Positions 17,107 through 25,944 of a stretch of 64,000 bases of DNA are shown here, one piece after another; within the stretch, counting starts at the first letter, position 1, and every line of letters starts with the position of its first letter. Source of the DNA: Bacteroidota bacterium (lineage in GTDB: Bacteria > Bacteroidota > Bacteroidia > UKL13-3); contig CANJUD010000001.1 in assembly GCA_947477885.1 (NCBI GenBank), forward strand, positions 296,632 to 360,631. The letters run 5' to 3'. The notes beneath the pieces are model-generated. The model ran no database searches and was not told where the DNA came from. It worked only from the letters and a program-made list of their open reading frames with translations. Made by a program: the position numbers and the translations under genes.

Positions 17107-17150
17107 GATTACTTTTTAGATTCGATAACGATTTTAATAAAAAAAAATGA
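17046..17150 (+). CDS. Possible 34-residue leader peptide overlapping the lipoprotein start
   Basis: A frame MKILWKNTLLALSSFYKNG... ends in TGA that overlaps the next ATG as ATGA (17147-17150), the classic coupling arrangement. In the paralogous copy 2 the equivalent frame stops after nine codons (MKIIWRTLY), so coding is not conserved. Probably fortuitous. Confidence 0.2.
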   Translation: MKILWKNTLLALSSFYKNGQRLLFRFDNDFNKKK

Positions 17151-17749
17151 AAAAGATACAAATATTAGTAATACTAGGAATACTTTTGTCAATCACAAGA
17201 TTGTTTAGTGGTTGTCAAGATAAACCACCAGCTTCACCCACACCAAATCCTGCAACTGCCGGCTCTCCAGTCTCACCAATAAATGTTACTCTTACTGAAT
17301 TCAGTCAAGCTGACTTGCCCAATATGTGTCAATGGGATGCGTCAATTGCTGCAGATATTTTCGTTAATGTATGCACATATACTTGGGACGCAAACGCAAA
17401 CCCTGCTGCATGGGTGCCTCAAGTGGTAAGTACAATTCAAAAGTCAAATACAAATATAGTTAATGCAAATGGCGTAATGACATTGAGTAATTTGAATCTA
17501 CCTGTGGGCTGTGATTATTTTTTATATGTTGAAATTAGGTATAAAGACTGTAGTACCTGCTGCGGACGTACTAACCTTCAAGCTTTTAATAACCAATGGA
17601 CGGCGATCGGTTGTCCTTTGCTATGGAATCAAAATGTCGAACAGGGCAAGCCATCAATTTTTCTCAGTACAGCTGTTCTCCGCCCGGGCACTGGCACTAC
17701 TTCTATCGCTGTCTCATTTGACCATCTCACATGCAATTGTAATTGTTAA
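17147..17749 (+). CDS. Small Cys-rich lipoprotein, unknown function
   Basis: Not recognised. A lipoprotein signal with lipobox LFSGC ends at Cys23, followed by a Pro/Ser/Thr linker (KPPASPTPNPATAGSP). The remaining ~160 residues hold many cysteines (MCQW, VCTY, GCDY, CSTCCGR, IGCP, CNCNC), suggesting a disulfide-rich or metal-binding domain outside the cell or on the outer membrane. It starts 6 nt upstream of a second lipoprotein gene with only a short gap between the two, so they are probably one transcript. The promoter region is the duplicated segment at 16756-17106. Confidence 0.7.
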   Translation: MKKIQILVILGILLSITRLFSGCQDKPPASPTPNPATAGSPVSPINVTLTEFSQADLPNMCQWDASIAADIFVNVCTYTWDANANPAAWVPQVVSTIQKSNTNIVNANGVMTLSNLNLPVGCDYFLYVEIRYKDCSTCCGRTNLQAFNNQWTAIGCPLLWNQNVEQGKPSIFLSTAVLRPGTGTTSIAVSFDHLTCNCNC

Positions 17750-17755
17750 AACATC

Positions 17756-18547
17756 ATGAAAAACACAACAAAAATATACACATTGGTTGCTTCATTTGCT
17801 TTGCTAATAATGTCGTGCAGCCACACAAATACTAATTTGTCCGATGATTTACAATCAATGGATGAATCAACTCTTTTTTCAAACGAAATTCTAGATGGCT
17901 ATATCAGAATAAATGCTTCCAACATAGCTTTGAACAATATTGACCGGTTTCATATCGATATGTTCTTTCTCGATCCTTCTAATAAGAAAACACTTCATGC
18001 AGGTAAAGTTTCATTGGGCAATTTAAATTTTGAGCCCAATAAGAATTCGGATTACCCATCGCCTTTTTATCCATCCAAAAGTGACAATTTTGAAACTTAT
18101 TGGGGCAAACCCTTAGACATTAAAATTGAAGGGAATATTGCAAATGGCTTTGAACCTGCTAAAGCTACTTATAAAATGCCTGAGTTAATTAAAATAACCA
18201 TACCCCACAACGCTTTTGCCAGTCGCAGTGCCGCAACAATAGTAAAATGGAACCCAGGTTCCGAAAAGAATGAAAAGGTATATTTACGAATCGAATACCC
18301 ACACCCCCCTTTTGGTAATAAAGAAAATGTAGATATAATGAAGGGGAAAGATCAGGTATGGAGCAAATTAGTTCCTGACAACGGAGAATTTTCAATTTCA
18401 CCAGAAATTATAAAAAAATTCCCCGCAAAGGGTACTCTTACTATTAAGGTAGCACGATTTGAAGCAGATGAAATTAAATCAGGAACAAAGAGAATAGGGG
18501 TGTATTTTTATACCCTTGCATCAAGTTCTTTAACTATTGCAGAATAG
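17756..18547 (+). CDS. Lipoprotein of unknown function
   Basis: A 263-residue protein with a lipoprotein signal (lipobox LIMSC, Cys21). I do not recognise a domain. The body is beta-rich with segments such as YIRINASNIALNNIDRFHI and KVYLRIEYPHPPFGN, which suggests an immunoglobulin-like or jelly-roll fold. It starts 6 nt after the Cys-rich lipoprotein gene, so the two are probably cotranscribed and may act together at the outer membrane. A terminator follows at 18569. Confidence 0.75.
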   Translation: MKNTTKIYTLVASFALLIMSCSHTNTNLSDDLQSMDESTLFSNEILDGYIRINASNIALNNIDRFHIDMFFLDPSNKKTLHAGKVSLGNLNFEPNKNSDYPSPFYPSKSDNFETYWGKPLDIKIEGNIANGFEPAKATYKMPELIKITIPHNAFASRSAATIVKWNPGSEKNEKVYLRIEYPHPPFGNKENVDIMKGKDQVWSKLVPDNGEFSISPEIIKKFPAKGTLTIKVARFEADEIKSGTKRIGVYFYTLASSSLTIAE

Positions 18548-18568
18548 TTTTTATATTTCTTAATAAAA

Positions 18569-18599
18569 AAAGCAGTGTACTCAAAAGGTACGCTGCTTT
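18569..18599 (+). terminator. Terminator after the lipoprotein pair
   Basis: A 12-bp stem (AAAGCAGTGTAC / GTACGCTGCTTT, one G-T pair) with a 7-nt loop, flanked by an A-run and a T-rich side, 20 nt after the stop. Confidence 0.7.
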
Positions 18600-18660
18600 C
18601 TCATATTAAAAACTCCTTAATCTTCCTCGCCACCTCAGCCAACTCTTCTTGGCTCATAAA

Positions 18661-18696
18661 AAAAAGCCCCAAAGTATTGCTACCTTGGGGCTTTTT
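18661..18696 (-). terminator. Terminator of ald
   Basis: A 12-bp stem AAAAAGCCCCAA / TTGGGGCTTTTT, extended by three more pairs, followed on the minus strand by T-rich sequence. It lies about 20 nt after the ald stop codon. Confidence 0.75.
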
Positions 18697-18715
18697 ATTA
18701 TAATAGTTTTTTTAA

Positions 18716-19849
18716 TTAAGCGTATGTTTCGGTAGTTGCTGCAAGAAAGCTATTCACATCAGCCAAGGGTAATCCAAAAGCTTCGGCTACTCCTTGATAA
18801 ACCACTTGTCCATCGATAATATTCAATCCCAATTTTAAATCGGGCATGTCTTTGCAGGCTTGTTTCCATCCTTTGTTTGCAAGTTGCAATGCATAAGGAA
18901 GCGTAGCATTAGTTAATGCTAGTGTAGAAGTGTAAGGAACTGCACCAGGCATATTCGCAACGCAATAATGTATTACATTATCTATTACATAAGTAGGCTC
19001 GGCATGGGTAGTAGGTTTCGAGGTTTCAAAACAACCACCTTGGTCAATTGCTACGTCTACGATTACAGCACCAGGTTTCATTGTAGGCAACATGGCACGG
19101 GTAATCAAATGAGGAGCTTTGGCACCCGGAATCAATACACCACCAATTACTAAGTCGGCAGTTTTAATGGCACGACGAATATTGTACTCATTGCTATATT
19201 CTGTTTGCACATTAGCTGGCATGGTATCATCCAATTGTCTCAAACGGTTCAAGCTAATATCCATAATAGTTACATGTGCACCTAGTCCGGCAGCCATTTT
19301 AGCAGCTTGTGTACCAACGATTCCACCACCAAGCACAATTACTTCAGCAGGTTTAACACCAGGAACGCCACCTAATAAGATACCGCGACCGCCCATTGGT
19401 TTTTCTAAATATTTGGCACCTTCTTGTATACTCATCCTCCCTGCTACCTCGCTCATTGGAACTAGAAGTGGAAGTGCACGGTCACGTTCTACGGTTTCGT
19501 AAGCAAGACACACGGCACCACGTTCAATCATGGCGTGCAATAATGGTTCGTAACTGGCAAAGTGGAAATAAGTAAACAGCAATTGGTCTTTCTTAATCAG
19601 GCTATATTCTGATGCGATAGGCTCTTTAACTTTAATTATCATTTCGGCAATGGCATATACTTCCTCGATAGTAGGAAGAATTTTTGCTCCGGCCTGCACA
19701 TATTCTTCGTCGCTAAACCCGCTGCCGATACCAGCAGTAGCTTGTATGTATACAGTGTGATTGTGTTTTACAAATTCAGCGGTGCCTGCGGGTGTAAGTG
19801 CCACGCGGTTTTCGTTGTTTTTAATTTCTTTAGGTACTCCAATAATCAT
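18716..19849 (-). CDS. ald: Alanine dehydrogenase
   Basis: Catalyses NAD-dependent reversible conversion of L-alanine to pyruvate and ammonia, linking amino-acid and carbon metabolism. Residues expected of the family are present at the expected positions: Arg15 in NENRVALTP, Lys75 in KVKEP, His96 in FTYFHFA, and the NAD-binding VIVLGGGIVGTQAA near 170. Length 377 is normal. A TAnnTTTG box (19874-19881) lies 24 nt upstream and a strong terminator downstream, so it is monocistronic. Confidence 0.96.
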   Translation of the reverse strand: MIIGVPKEIKNNENRVALTPAGTAEFVKHNHTVYIQATAGIGSGFSDEEYVQAGAKILPTIEEVYAIAEMIIKVKEPIASEYSLIKKDQLLFTYFHFASYEPLLHAMIERGAVCLAYETVERDRALPLLVPMSEVAGRMSIQEGAKYLEKPMGGRGILLGGVPGVKPAEVIVLGGGIVGTQAAKMAAGLGAHVTIMDISLNRLRQLDDTMPANVQTEYSNEYNIRRAIKTADLVIGGVLIPGAKAPHLITRAMLPTMKPGAVIVDVAIDQGGCFETSKPTTHAEPTYVIDNVIHYCVANMPGAVPYTSTLALTNATLPYALQLANKGWKQACKDMPDLKLGLNIIDGQVVYQGVAEAFGLPLADVNSFLAATTETYA

Positions 19850-19873
19850 ATTATATTTATTTATTTAAGGGTG

Positions 19874-19881
19874 CAAAATTA
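19874..19881 (-). promoter_or_regulatory. -7 box upstream of ald
   Basis: TAATTTTG on the minus strand matches TAnnTTTG, 24 nt before the ald start codon. No clear -33 TTTG was identified. Confidence 0.4.
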
Positions 19882-20030
19882 GGGAGCAATGGGCTTATTC
19901 GATAAAGAAAAATGGATTCGCGAATCAGGATTTAGGGTTTTGGAATATGCATTTTGGATATTATTATTATTGAAGCGAGGGTATCTTGGCGTAAGCCCCC
20001 GAATCCTCCATCCCGAATCCTGATTCCTCC

Positions 20031-20402
20031 TTAATTCTTCGGTAAAATAATTCCTTTTAAGTAAATGGTATGGGGTTGGCTAATAGCATTGCTATATACC
20101 AAAAAACTTTTTATAGTGCTGCCCTGAGGCCTGCCTTTTGAAGTAAACTTTACCGTAATTGTGCCTTCACCTCCGGGTGGAATAGGGTCTTTAGAAAATG
20201 ATGATACCAAACAGAAACACTGGGGAGGTACTTTATTGATGATAAGCGGCTGGTCGCCCGTATTTTTAAAAGTAAAAGTATGGGTAACAACCGTTCCCTC
20301 TTTGATGGAGCCAAAGTCGTATTTCTCAGAATCGAATTGAATATTCGGCCCGCTCAATTCAACAATTGCAGCAAATAATAATATGGCTAATCCTTTGAAC
20401 AT
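20031..20402 (-). CDS. DUF1573 domain protein
   Basis: A secreted single-domain protein. After a hydrophobic signal (MFKGLAILLFAAIVELSG) comes a typical DUF1573 sequence: FDFGSIKEGTVVTHTFTFKN-like strand pattern, then GDQPLIINKVPPQCFC and GGEGTITVKFTSKGRPQGSTIKSFLVYSN. DUF1573 is an ASH/Ig-like fold common in Bacteroidota periplasmic proteins with no established role. ATG 20402 is preferred over 20450, because the 16 extra residues precede the signal peptide. It lies downstream of the PhoD-like gene's end on the same strand, 73 nt away, as a separate unit. Confidence 0.85.
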   Translation of the reverse strand: MFKGLAILLFAAIVELSGPNIQFDSEKYDFGSIKEGTVVTHTFTFKNTGDQPLIINKVPPQCFCLVSSFSKDPIPPGGEGTITVKFTSKGRPQGSTIKSFLVYSNAISQPHTIYLKGIILPKN

Positions 20403-20475
20403 TATATAATAGAGGTGCTTTGCAGGCAAAGATAAACCTAGGTACACCAATTTTCCTAATTTAGCAACCCTTTTG

Positions 20476-21948
20476 TTATTGAAGCTCCTGTTGGTTAATG
20501 GTAAATTCCCATTTTAGTTCGCCTTTGGTATTATAACATTTAATCAGAAGATTCCTGTTATTCTTAGCTCCTGATACAGTGAGTTGACAATAGTTAGGTT
20601 CGGTAACTAGGGTTTGTTGTATTCGCAATGGGTTTGCTGCTTCTTTGGTTTTTAATACATTGCTTCCTTTACTGGTCATAGGTGAGCAGGTGAGCTCATA
20701 ATATATTTTCCCATGGGGAGCTTCAGGTTCGTCTTCTTCAGAATTTACTGTAGTGTTCTTTTCGTTGGTTTTGTTTTTCTTTTCTTTTTTCTTTTTTTCT
20801 TTAATAGGTGTAGGCCCGGCATTTTTTTGAGAACTGTCTCCCACTTCAAGTTTTAATATTTCGGTATGATGCCTGTCTCCAGTCATAAAAATAACCCCTT
20901 TAATATTCATATTGGTAATAAAATCCAACAATTCTTTTCGTTCCTTTAAATATTGTACATATGACTCTTGCTCAGTATTTGAATTGAGAAATTGACCACC
21001 CATTACTATAAATTTAAACGAAGCACGCGATGATATCAATGACTGTTTTAACCAATCTAATTGTTTGCAGCCCAACTGTGTTTTATGCGGTAACAAGCTA
21101 TCGGGCATGTCGTCGTCGTCTCGGAAATAACGATTATCTAGCAAAAAGAAATCACAATCACTCCATTGCATTTTACTGTATATGCCTTCTCCATCTTGGC
21201 CATAAGTTTTGTTGCCCCAATATTCTTTAAAAGTTTGCAGTGTTGTATTTTTTAGTTCGTATGTTTTGCAAGAATTATTGGGTCCGTAATCATGGTCGTC
21301 CCATATGGCATAATTGTTTTTTGTTGCCAAAAGTTTCTGCAAGTCTTTCTGTTTTCGGGTATGATAATATCTATATTTAATTCCGCTCTCACTGCTCATA
21401 TCCACTTCTCTTAGATAAGTGTTATCGCCCAACCATAGCATAAACTGGCCTGGGGTTTCGGCCATGCTTTTAAATATTTGTGGGCTTTGGCCGTAAGGTT
21501 CGCCTGGGCGGTCATATATAGAATCGTTAATATAGGCACAACTGCCCGTAACAAAACTAAATGTGGGTGCATCTTTACGAAACTCCCACAGTTCCTTGGT
21601 TTTGAATTTGAGTGGGATATCTGTTTTATAATGAGCTTCGTCCAAAGTCAATTTGTACCTATATGTTTTGCCGGGTTCAAGGTTAGGTATAATAATCTTA
21701 GTGATATTATGGTCGCAGATTTCATTGCTTTTCGTATAATAAGATACCTCGCCTTTTATTAAAGTATCCGATTCGCAGCTATAATTCAATTTAATTTTTT
21801 TAGCACATTTTGTCATTACCCATACCAAGCATTCGCGATGCTCAGCGTAGCCAAGCATGGGGCCTGCCAATACACGGGGAGTTTGTGCAAATGCAAACCG
21901 ACTAAGAATGAGAAAAATTGGTAGTGTCATGAGTAGCCTTTTCTTCAT
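20476..21948 (-). CDS. PhoD-like phosphatase/phosphodiesterase
   Basis: A secreted metallophosphoesterase of the alkaline phosphatase D type. The signal peptide ends near FAFA-Q (residue 22). An N-terminal Ig-like domain (PRVLAGPMLGY...VWVMT) precedes the catalytic domain with GSCAY, WLGDNTYLRE, WDDHDYGPN, MGGQFLNS and MTGDRHHTE, all normal metal-site segments. Just after the last motif is an unusual low-complexity Lys/Glu/Asn-rich insertion of about 40 residues (KEKKKKEKKNK), probably a disordered loop. It presumably hydrolyses phosphodiesters or phosphomonoesters outside the cytoplasm. Confidence 0.9.
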   Translation of the reverse strand: MKKRLLMTLPIFLILSRFAFAQTPRVLAGPMLGYAEHRECLVWVMTKCAKKIKLNYSCESDTLIKGEVSYYTKSNEICDHNITKIIIPNLEPGKTYRYKLTLDEAHYKTDIPLKFKTKELWEFRKDAPTFSFVTGSCAYINDSIYDRPGEPYGQSPQIFKSMAETPGQFMLWLGDNTYLREVDMSSESGIKYRYYHTRKQKDLQKLLATKNNYAIWDDHDYGPNNSCKTYELKNTTLQTFKEYWGNKTYGQDGEGIYSKMQWSDCDFFLLDNRYFRDDDDMPDSLLPHKTQLGCKQLDWLKQSLISSRASFKFIVMGGQFLNSNTEQESYVQYLKERKELLDFITNMNIKGVIFMTGDRHHTEILKLEVGDSSQKNAGPTPIKEKKKKEKKNKTNEKNTTVNSEEDEPEAPHGKIYYELTCSPMTSKGSNVLKTKEAANPLRIQQTLVTEPNYCQLTVSGAKNNRNLLIKCYNTKGELKWEFTINQQELQ

Positions 21949-22084
21949 ACTGCAATAATAAATATAAAGAGGTTAATAAACGGTTGCTGTTTTATTGTCA
22001 CTTTGCGGATAGTCAGTAATCATTGGGCATTAAACTATAGTCAATAGTGTTAACATATATTGTGACGGAAGTTAACAATGGTAA

Positions 22085-23086
22085 TTATATATTCTTTACC
22101 TCGATCGTAATCTTACCCAATAAAGGTAAAAGTACAAAAGCACCTAAGCCTGCCCAAGCGCCAAAGAATATATAAACTATTATAGAAATTAATATACAAT
22201 ATATAGGATACGCAATTAATAGCATTCCAAATAGCACGGAGTCGTAGAATACAGAATTTTTTGTAAATTTTTTGGCCAAACTCTTTACAGGAAAAAAAAT
22301 GGGACCATTCAAGATAAAACCAATAAACGCAGGGATCCCCAATAATATACAATAAAGTACTTTGTTAACTCCTTTTACTGCTTTAAACATTTCAAAATCT
22401 CCATGATGGAATTGTTGTTCAAATGATTCAACAGATACCTCATCGGGTTTTATAATTATATTTGGATGCAACTGGGCATATAATAGTTTGTTAAATTCTA
22501 GAATATTTTTTCCGTTCAATTCGGTACTTGCAAATTGGTCAGCGGTGATCGGTTCACCAAATTTGAGTACCAATCTTTTGCCAAATTTTTTGTACGAACT
22601 AATACTGATACCCACAGGCTGCACTACTAGTTGGTGGCCAATCTGCGGATGGTTCCATCCCTGAAATGCCAGGCGTGCTGTACCTTTCTTAAGTGAACGC
22701 AATTTCCATTCATTCTCGCTACTGCCCTCTGAAAATATCAGTACCGCTTCTTTGTCAATCATTACCTTTTTACTAATATTGAAAGTCTCATCATTCAAAC
22801 TCAGGTTTTCTTTTCCTTCGCTCAACCTATATATAGGAATTGCATAGATGCCTTCCAATATTTTCTTAGCTCGAGGTTTTTTAAACGCATCTCCTCGGGT
22901 AAGTATGTGTACGGGCACATCAAACAAAGTGCACAAGGTAACCCCATCTATAAATGCATCAGGATGTGTGCATGCCAGTATTATAGGGCCAGGATGTTTT
23001 AATACCTCTGGCTTGTTTATATATATTTTCCTGTAGAAAAACATACGGGTCAATGCCGCCATAAATCTTGCAAACCTATATAACAT
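22085..23086 (-). CDS. PlsC-like acyltransferase
   Basis: A membrane-associated lysophospholipid/glycerophosphate acyltransferase. The acceptor-site motif is HPDAFID (His41, Asp47; the H-x5-D spacing of the NHPSxxxD subgroup) and the second motif is IFSEGSS (about 118-123). Two C-terminal hydrophobic stretches (about 245-265 and 285-325) anchor it in the inner membrane. ATG 23086 lies only 4 nt after a TAnnTTTG box, so either the mRNA is leaderless or translation starts at Met9 or Met15. It acts in phospholipid or lipid A-related synthesis (family inference). Confidence 0.85.
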   Translation of the reverse strand: MLYRFARFMAALTRMFFYRKIYINKPEVLKHPGPIILACTHPDAFIDGVTLCTLFDVPVHILTRGDAFKKPRAKKILEGIYAIPIYRLSEGKENLSLNDETFNISKKVMIDKEAVLIFSEGSSENEWKLRSLKKGTARLAFQGWNHPQIGHQLVVQPVGISISSYKKFGKRLVLKFGEPITADQFASTELNGKNILEFNKLLYAQLHPNIIIKPDEVSVESFEQQFHHGDFEMFKAVKGVNKVLYCILLGIPAFIGFILNGPIFFPVKSLAKKFTKNSVFYDSVLFGMLLIAYPIYCILISIIVYIFFGAWAGLGAFVLLPLLGKITIEVKNI

Positions 23087-23090
23087 GGTG

Positions 23091-23098
23091 CAAAGGTA
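23091..23098 (-). promoter_or_regulatory. -7 box abutting the PlsC-like gene
   Basis: TACCTTTG on the minus strand ends 4 nt before ATG 23086, so transcription would begin at the start codon. Confidence 0.45.
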
Positions 23099-23531
23099 GT
23101 TTGGGAAATTTGGATTCGGGGGTCGGGATTCAGGATTCGGGGAAAATGCTTTTGTGTATGGAAGAAAATCCTGAGGAATGAAATTATTCTATCGCCATTT
23201 TAAGGTTTGGGTCTCAAATGCTTCTTTTGTATCATAATTTCATTCCTTCGGGATTTGGGGTGCTTATGGGATGAAAATATGTAAAATAGATTATAAAAGC
23301 ATTTTTATATTAGCATAATAACCAAAAATATCCCAGAATCCCGAATCCCGAATCCCGAATTGTACATCATTTTTCCTAATTTTCATTTTTCGGACAAAAA
23401 TATCTTCCATTTTATGAAAATATTAAAGAATCATCTTTAATATTTAACATTTCAGCTATTATTTTACAAAATTTAGCTCAAAATTATCCAATTATTATTC
23501 ACATTTGAATATTTGAAAGGCTAAAACTTGC

Positions 23532-23539
23532 TATCTTTG
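23532..23539 (+). promoter_or_regulatory. -7 box upstream of glutamine synthetase III
   Basis: TATCTTTG, with TTTG upstream at 23512-23515 (16-nt spacer, short) or 23504-23507 (24 nt, long). It sits about 31 nt before the start codon. Confidence 0.5.
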
Positions 23540-23570
23540 CCAACAATATAAAAAAATCAAAACAACAATT

Positions 23571-25754
23571 ATGCGTTTCAAAGCCCTAGAACTTATCGAG
23601 AGTCGTAAGCCTCTTGAAGTAAAACCCCCTCAACGCCTTAGCGATATATACGGTATCAATGTATTTGGCTACGAGAATATGAAAGCTCACTTAAGCAAAG
23701 AAGCTTTCAATGCTATTCAAGATTCTATCAAACACGGTTCGTCAGTGGACCGCAAGCATGCCGACCAGATTGCTACTGCTATGAAACAATGGGCAATATC
23801 AATGGGCTGCACACACTATACCCACTGGTTCCAACCACTAACAGGAACTACTGCTGAGAAACACGATGCATTTTTTGAACCTGATGGAAATGGAAAAGGC
23901 ATGGAGAAATTTAGTGGCAATTCCTTGGTGCAACAGGAACCTGATGCTTCTAGTTTTCCGAACGGTGGAATTCGCAATACATTTGAAGCCCGCGGTTACT
24001 CGGCCTGGGATCCTTCATCGCCTGCTTTTTTAATTGACAATCCCAGCGGTAAAACATTATGTATTCCAACCATATTTGTAAGTTATACGGGCGAGGCTCT
24101 CGACTATAAAGCACCTTTGTTAAAAGCATTAAATGCCATGGAAGAAGCAACGGTTGATATTTGCCGCAGCTATTTCGACCGTGATGTGCGAAGGGCTCAT
24201 GCATCATTAGGTATAGAACAAGAATATTTTTTGGTAGATGAAGCGTTGCACAATGCCCGCCCAGATTTGGTAATGACAGGCCGCACCCTATTGGGCCACG
24301 CCCCTGCCAAAGGGCAACAATTGGAAGATCATTATTTTGGTTCAATCCCTGAGCGTATACATAGTTATATGGTGGATGTAGAATGCGAAGCTATTAAGTT
24401 GGGAATACCTTTAAAAACTCGCCACAACGAAGTTGCTCCTGCACAGTATGAATGTGCTCCCATGTATGAAGAAGTAAATTTAGCGATTGACCATAACCAA
24501 TTGCTGATGGACTTGATGGAACGTATAGCCAAAAAACACAGCTTGAAAGTATTGCTTCATGAAAAACCTTATGCTGGCGTAAATGGTTCAGGCAAACATA
24601 ACAATTGGAGTATTATAACAGATACCGGAGTGAACTTGTTATCGCCTGGCAAAACTCCCAAAAACAATTTACAGTTTCTTACTTTCTTTATCAATACCAT
24701 TAAAGCTGTTCACGACCACGCCGATTTGCTTCGTGCATCCATCGCCCATGCAGGTAACGACCACCGCCTTGGAGCAAACGAGGCTCCGCCCGCCATCATG
24801 TCCGTATTTATTGGTACGCAACTTACAAAAGTATTGAACGACTTTAAAAAAGAATATAATAAAATAGGTCGCCCACGTTTGGAGCAAGACTTAAAATTAC
24901 AGATAAAAAAGATACCCGAAATATTATTGGACAATACTGATAGAAACCGCACCAGCCCTTTTGCATTTACAGGAAATAAATTTGAATTTAGAGCCGTAGG
25001 TAGCAGTGCCAATTGTGCCAATTGTATGATAGTATTAAACACCATTGTTGCACAACAGCTTAAAGAATTTAAATCAGAAGTAGAGCAATTGATGAAGGAT
25101 GGGGAAACTAACCAGAACAATGCGATTATAACCGTATTGCGCAAGTACCAAACCAAAAGTAAACGCATATTATTTGAAGGAAACGGATATAGTGATGAAT
25201 GGGTGAAAGAAGCTGAAGAGCGTGGACTGAGCAATATAAAAACTACACCCAAAGCATTGAATGCATATATGAGCAAAGCCTCTAAAAAATTATTTACAAG
25301 TTTAGGTATATTTAATGAACGCGAATTAGAAGCACGTCATGAAATTATGCTAGAAACGTATGTGAAAAAGATACAAATTGAAAGTCGTGTGTTGGGCGAA
25401 ATGGCCACCACGCAAGTAATTCCTGTTGCATTAAAATACCAAACCGAGCTTGCCAAAAATATAGATTCACTTAAAAATGCGGGACTAAAAGCAGAACATT
25501 ATAAAACACAAATGGACTTAGTGATAGAAATTAGCAATCATATAAAAGCTATTAAAACAGGCGTAGATAATATGACCGAAGCTCGCCGTGTAGCCAATAA
25601 TATAGAAGACATGCACAAACGTGCCATAGACTATTGCGATAAAGTAAAACCCTATTTGGACCTGATACGTGAACATGCCGATGAATTGGAGTTTATGGTT
25701 GAAGACCAAATGTGGGTATTGCCTAAGTATAGGGAGTTGATGTTTGCGAGGTAG
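23571..25754 (+). CDS. glnN: Glutamine synthetase type III
   Basis: ATP-dependent synthesis of glutamine from glutamate and ammonia. Length 727 and the internal order fit class III (GlnN), the long form typical of Bacteroidota. Diagnostic segments are GCTHYTHWFQPLTG near 85-98, LGIEQEYFLVD (about 215), KTRHNEVAPAQYECAPMYE (about 285), HEKPYAGVNGSGKHNNWS (about 335) and NRTSPFAFTGNKFEFRAVGS (about 460). The long helical C-terminus is also class III-like. It stands alone with a TAnnTTTG promoter, and a terminator follows at 25777. No GlnB-type gene is adjacent. Confidence 0.97.
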   Translation: MRFKALELIESRKPLEVKPPQRLSDIYGINVFGYENMKAHLSKEAFNAIQDSIKHGSSVDRKHADQIATAMKQWAISMGCTHYTHWFQPLTGTTAEKHDAFFEPDGNGKGMEKFSGNSLVQQEPDASSFPNGGIRNTFEARGYSAWDPSSPAFLIDNPSGKTLCIPTIFVSYTGEALDYKAPLLKALNAMEEATVDICRSYFDRDVRRAHASLGIEQEYFLVDEALHNARPDLVMTGRTLLGHAPAKGQQLEDHYFGSIPERIHSYMVDVECEAIKLGIPLKTRHNEVAPAQYECAPMYEEVNLAIDHNQLLMDLMERIAKKHSLKVLLHEKPYAGVNGSGKHNNWSIITDTGVNLLSPGKTPKNNLQFLTFFINTIKAVHDHADLLRASIAHAGNDHRLGANEAPPAIMSVFIGTQLTKVLNDFKKEYNKIGRPRLEQDLKLQIKKIPEILLDNTDRNRTSPFAFTGNKFEFRAVGSSANCANCMIVLNTIVAQQLKEFKSEVEQLMKDGETNQNNAIITVLRKYQTKSKRILFEGNGYSDEWVKEAEERGLSNIKTTPKALNAYMSKASKKLFTSLGIFNERELEARHEIMLETYVKKIQIESRVLGEMATTQVIPVALKYQTELAKNIDSLKNAGLKAEHYKTQMDLVIEISNHIKAIKTGVDNMTEARRVANNIEDMHKRAIDYCDKVKPYLDLIREHADELEFMVEDQMWVLPKYRELMFAR

Positions 25755-25776
25755 TATATCTATAATATTAGAAAAT

Positions 25777-25810
25777 AAAAAAGACAGTGCCAAAAAAGTA
25801 CTGTCTTTTT
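25777..25810 (+). terminator. Terminator after glutamine synthetase III
   Basis: Stem AAAAAGACAGTGC / GTACTGTCTTTTT with one mismatch and a 7-nt loop; it carries T-runs on the right. Confidence 0.7.
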
Positions 25811-25893
25811 AGTAAAATTGGATCTATATAGTATTGAAATAAAATTGTGGATACATTTGCAAAACTCCACAAAAACTTCATACCATATTAACA

Positions 25894-25901
25894 TACCTTT
25901 G
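25894..25901 (+). promoter_or_regulatory. -7 box upstream of pyrG
   Basis: TACCTTTG matches TAnnTTTG, 43 nt before the pyrG ATG. Confidence 0.45.
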
Positions 25902-25944
25902 CATCCCATAAAGTACGCAACATTAGCGTTGGCGTGGTTTTTTT

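Larger units (their letters stand above)
16497..17146. other. 650-nt region with small ORFs and a duplicated upstream segment
   Basis: No firm gene is seen. It contains a 67-codon frame with a signal-peptide-like start (16599-16802), an AT dinucleotide tract (16756-16773), and a ~350-bp segment (16756-17106) that recurs diverged and inverted at 46769-47010. Confidence 0.6.
23087..23570. repeat. Repeat-filled region upstream of glutamine synthetase
   Basis: No gene is seen. It contains the plsC-like -7 box (23091-23098), CCCGAATCC-type tandem motifs (23113-23140 inverted, and three consecutive copies near 23340-23361), and an inverted pair of a CCCGAAGGAATGAAATTAT-type repeat (about 23169-23190 and 23231-23255). 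The glutamine synthetase promoter lies at the right end. Confidence 0.65.

Noticed and set aside
18601-18657. 18-codon minus-strand frame (MSQEELAEVARKIKEFL)
   Set aside because: It looks peptide-like but is only 57 nt, sits between two terminators and has no promoter; possibly a fragment of a larger gene.
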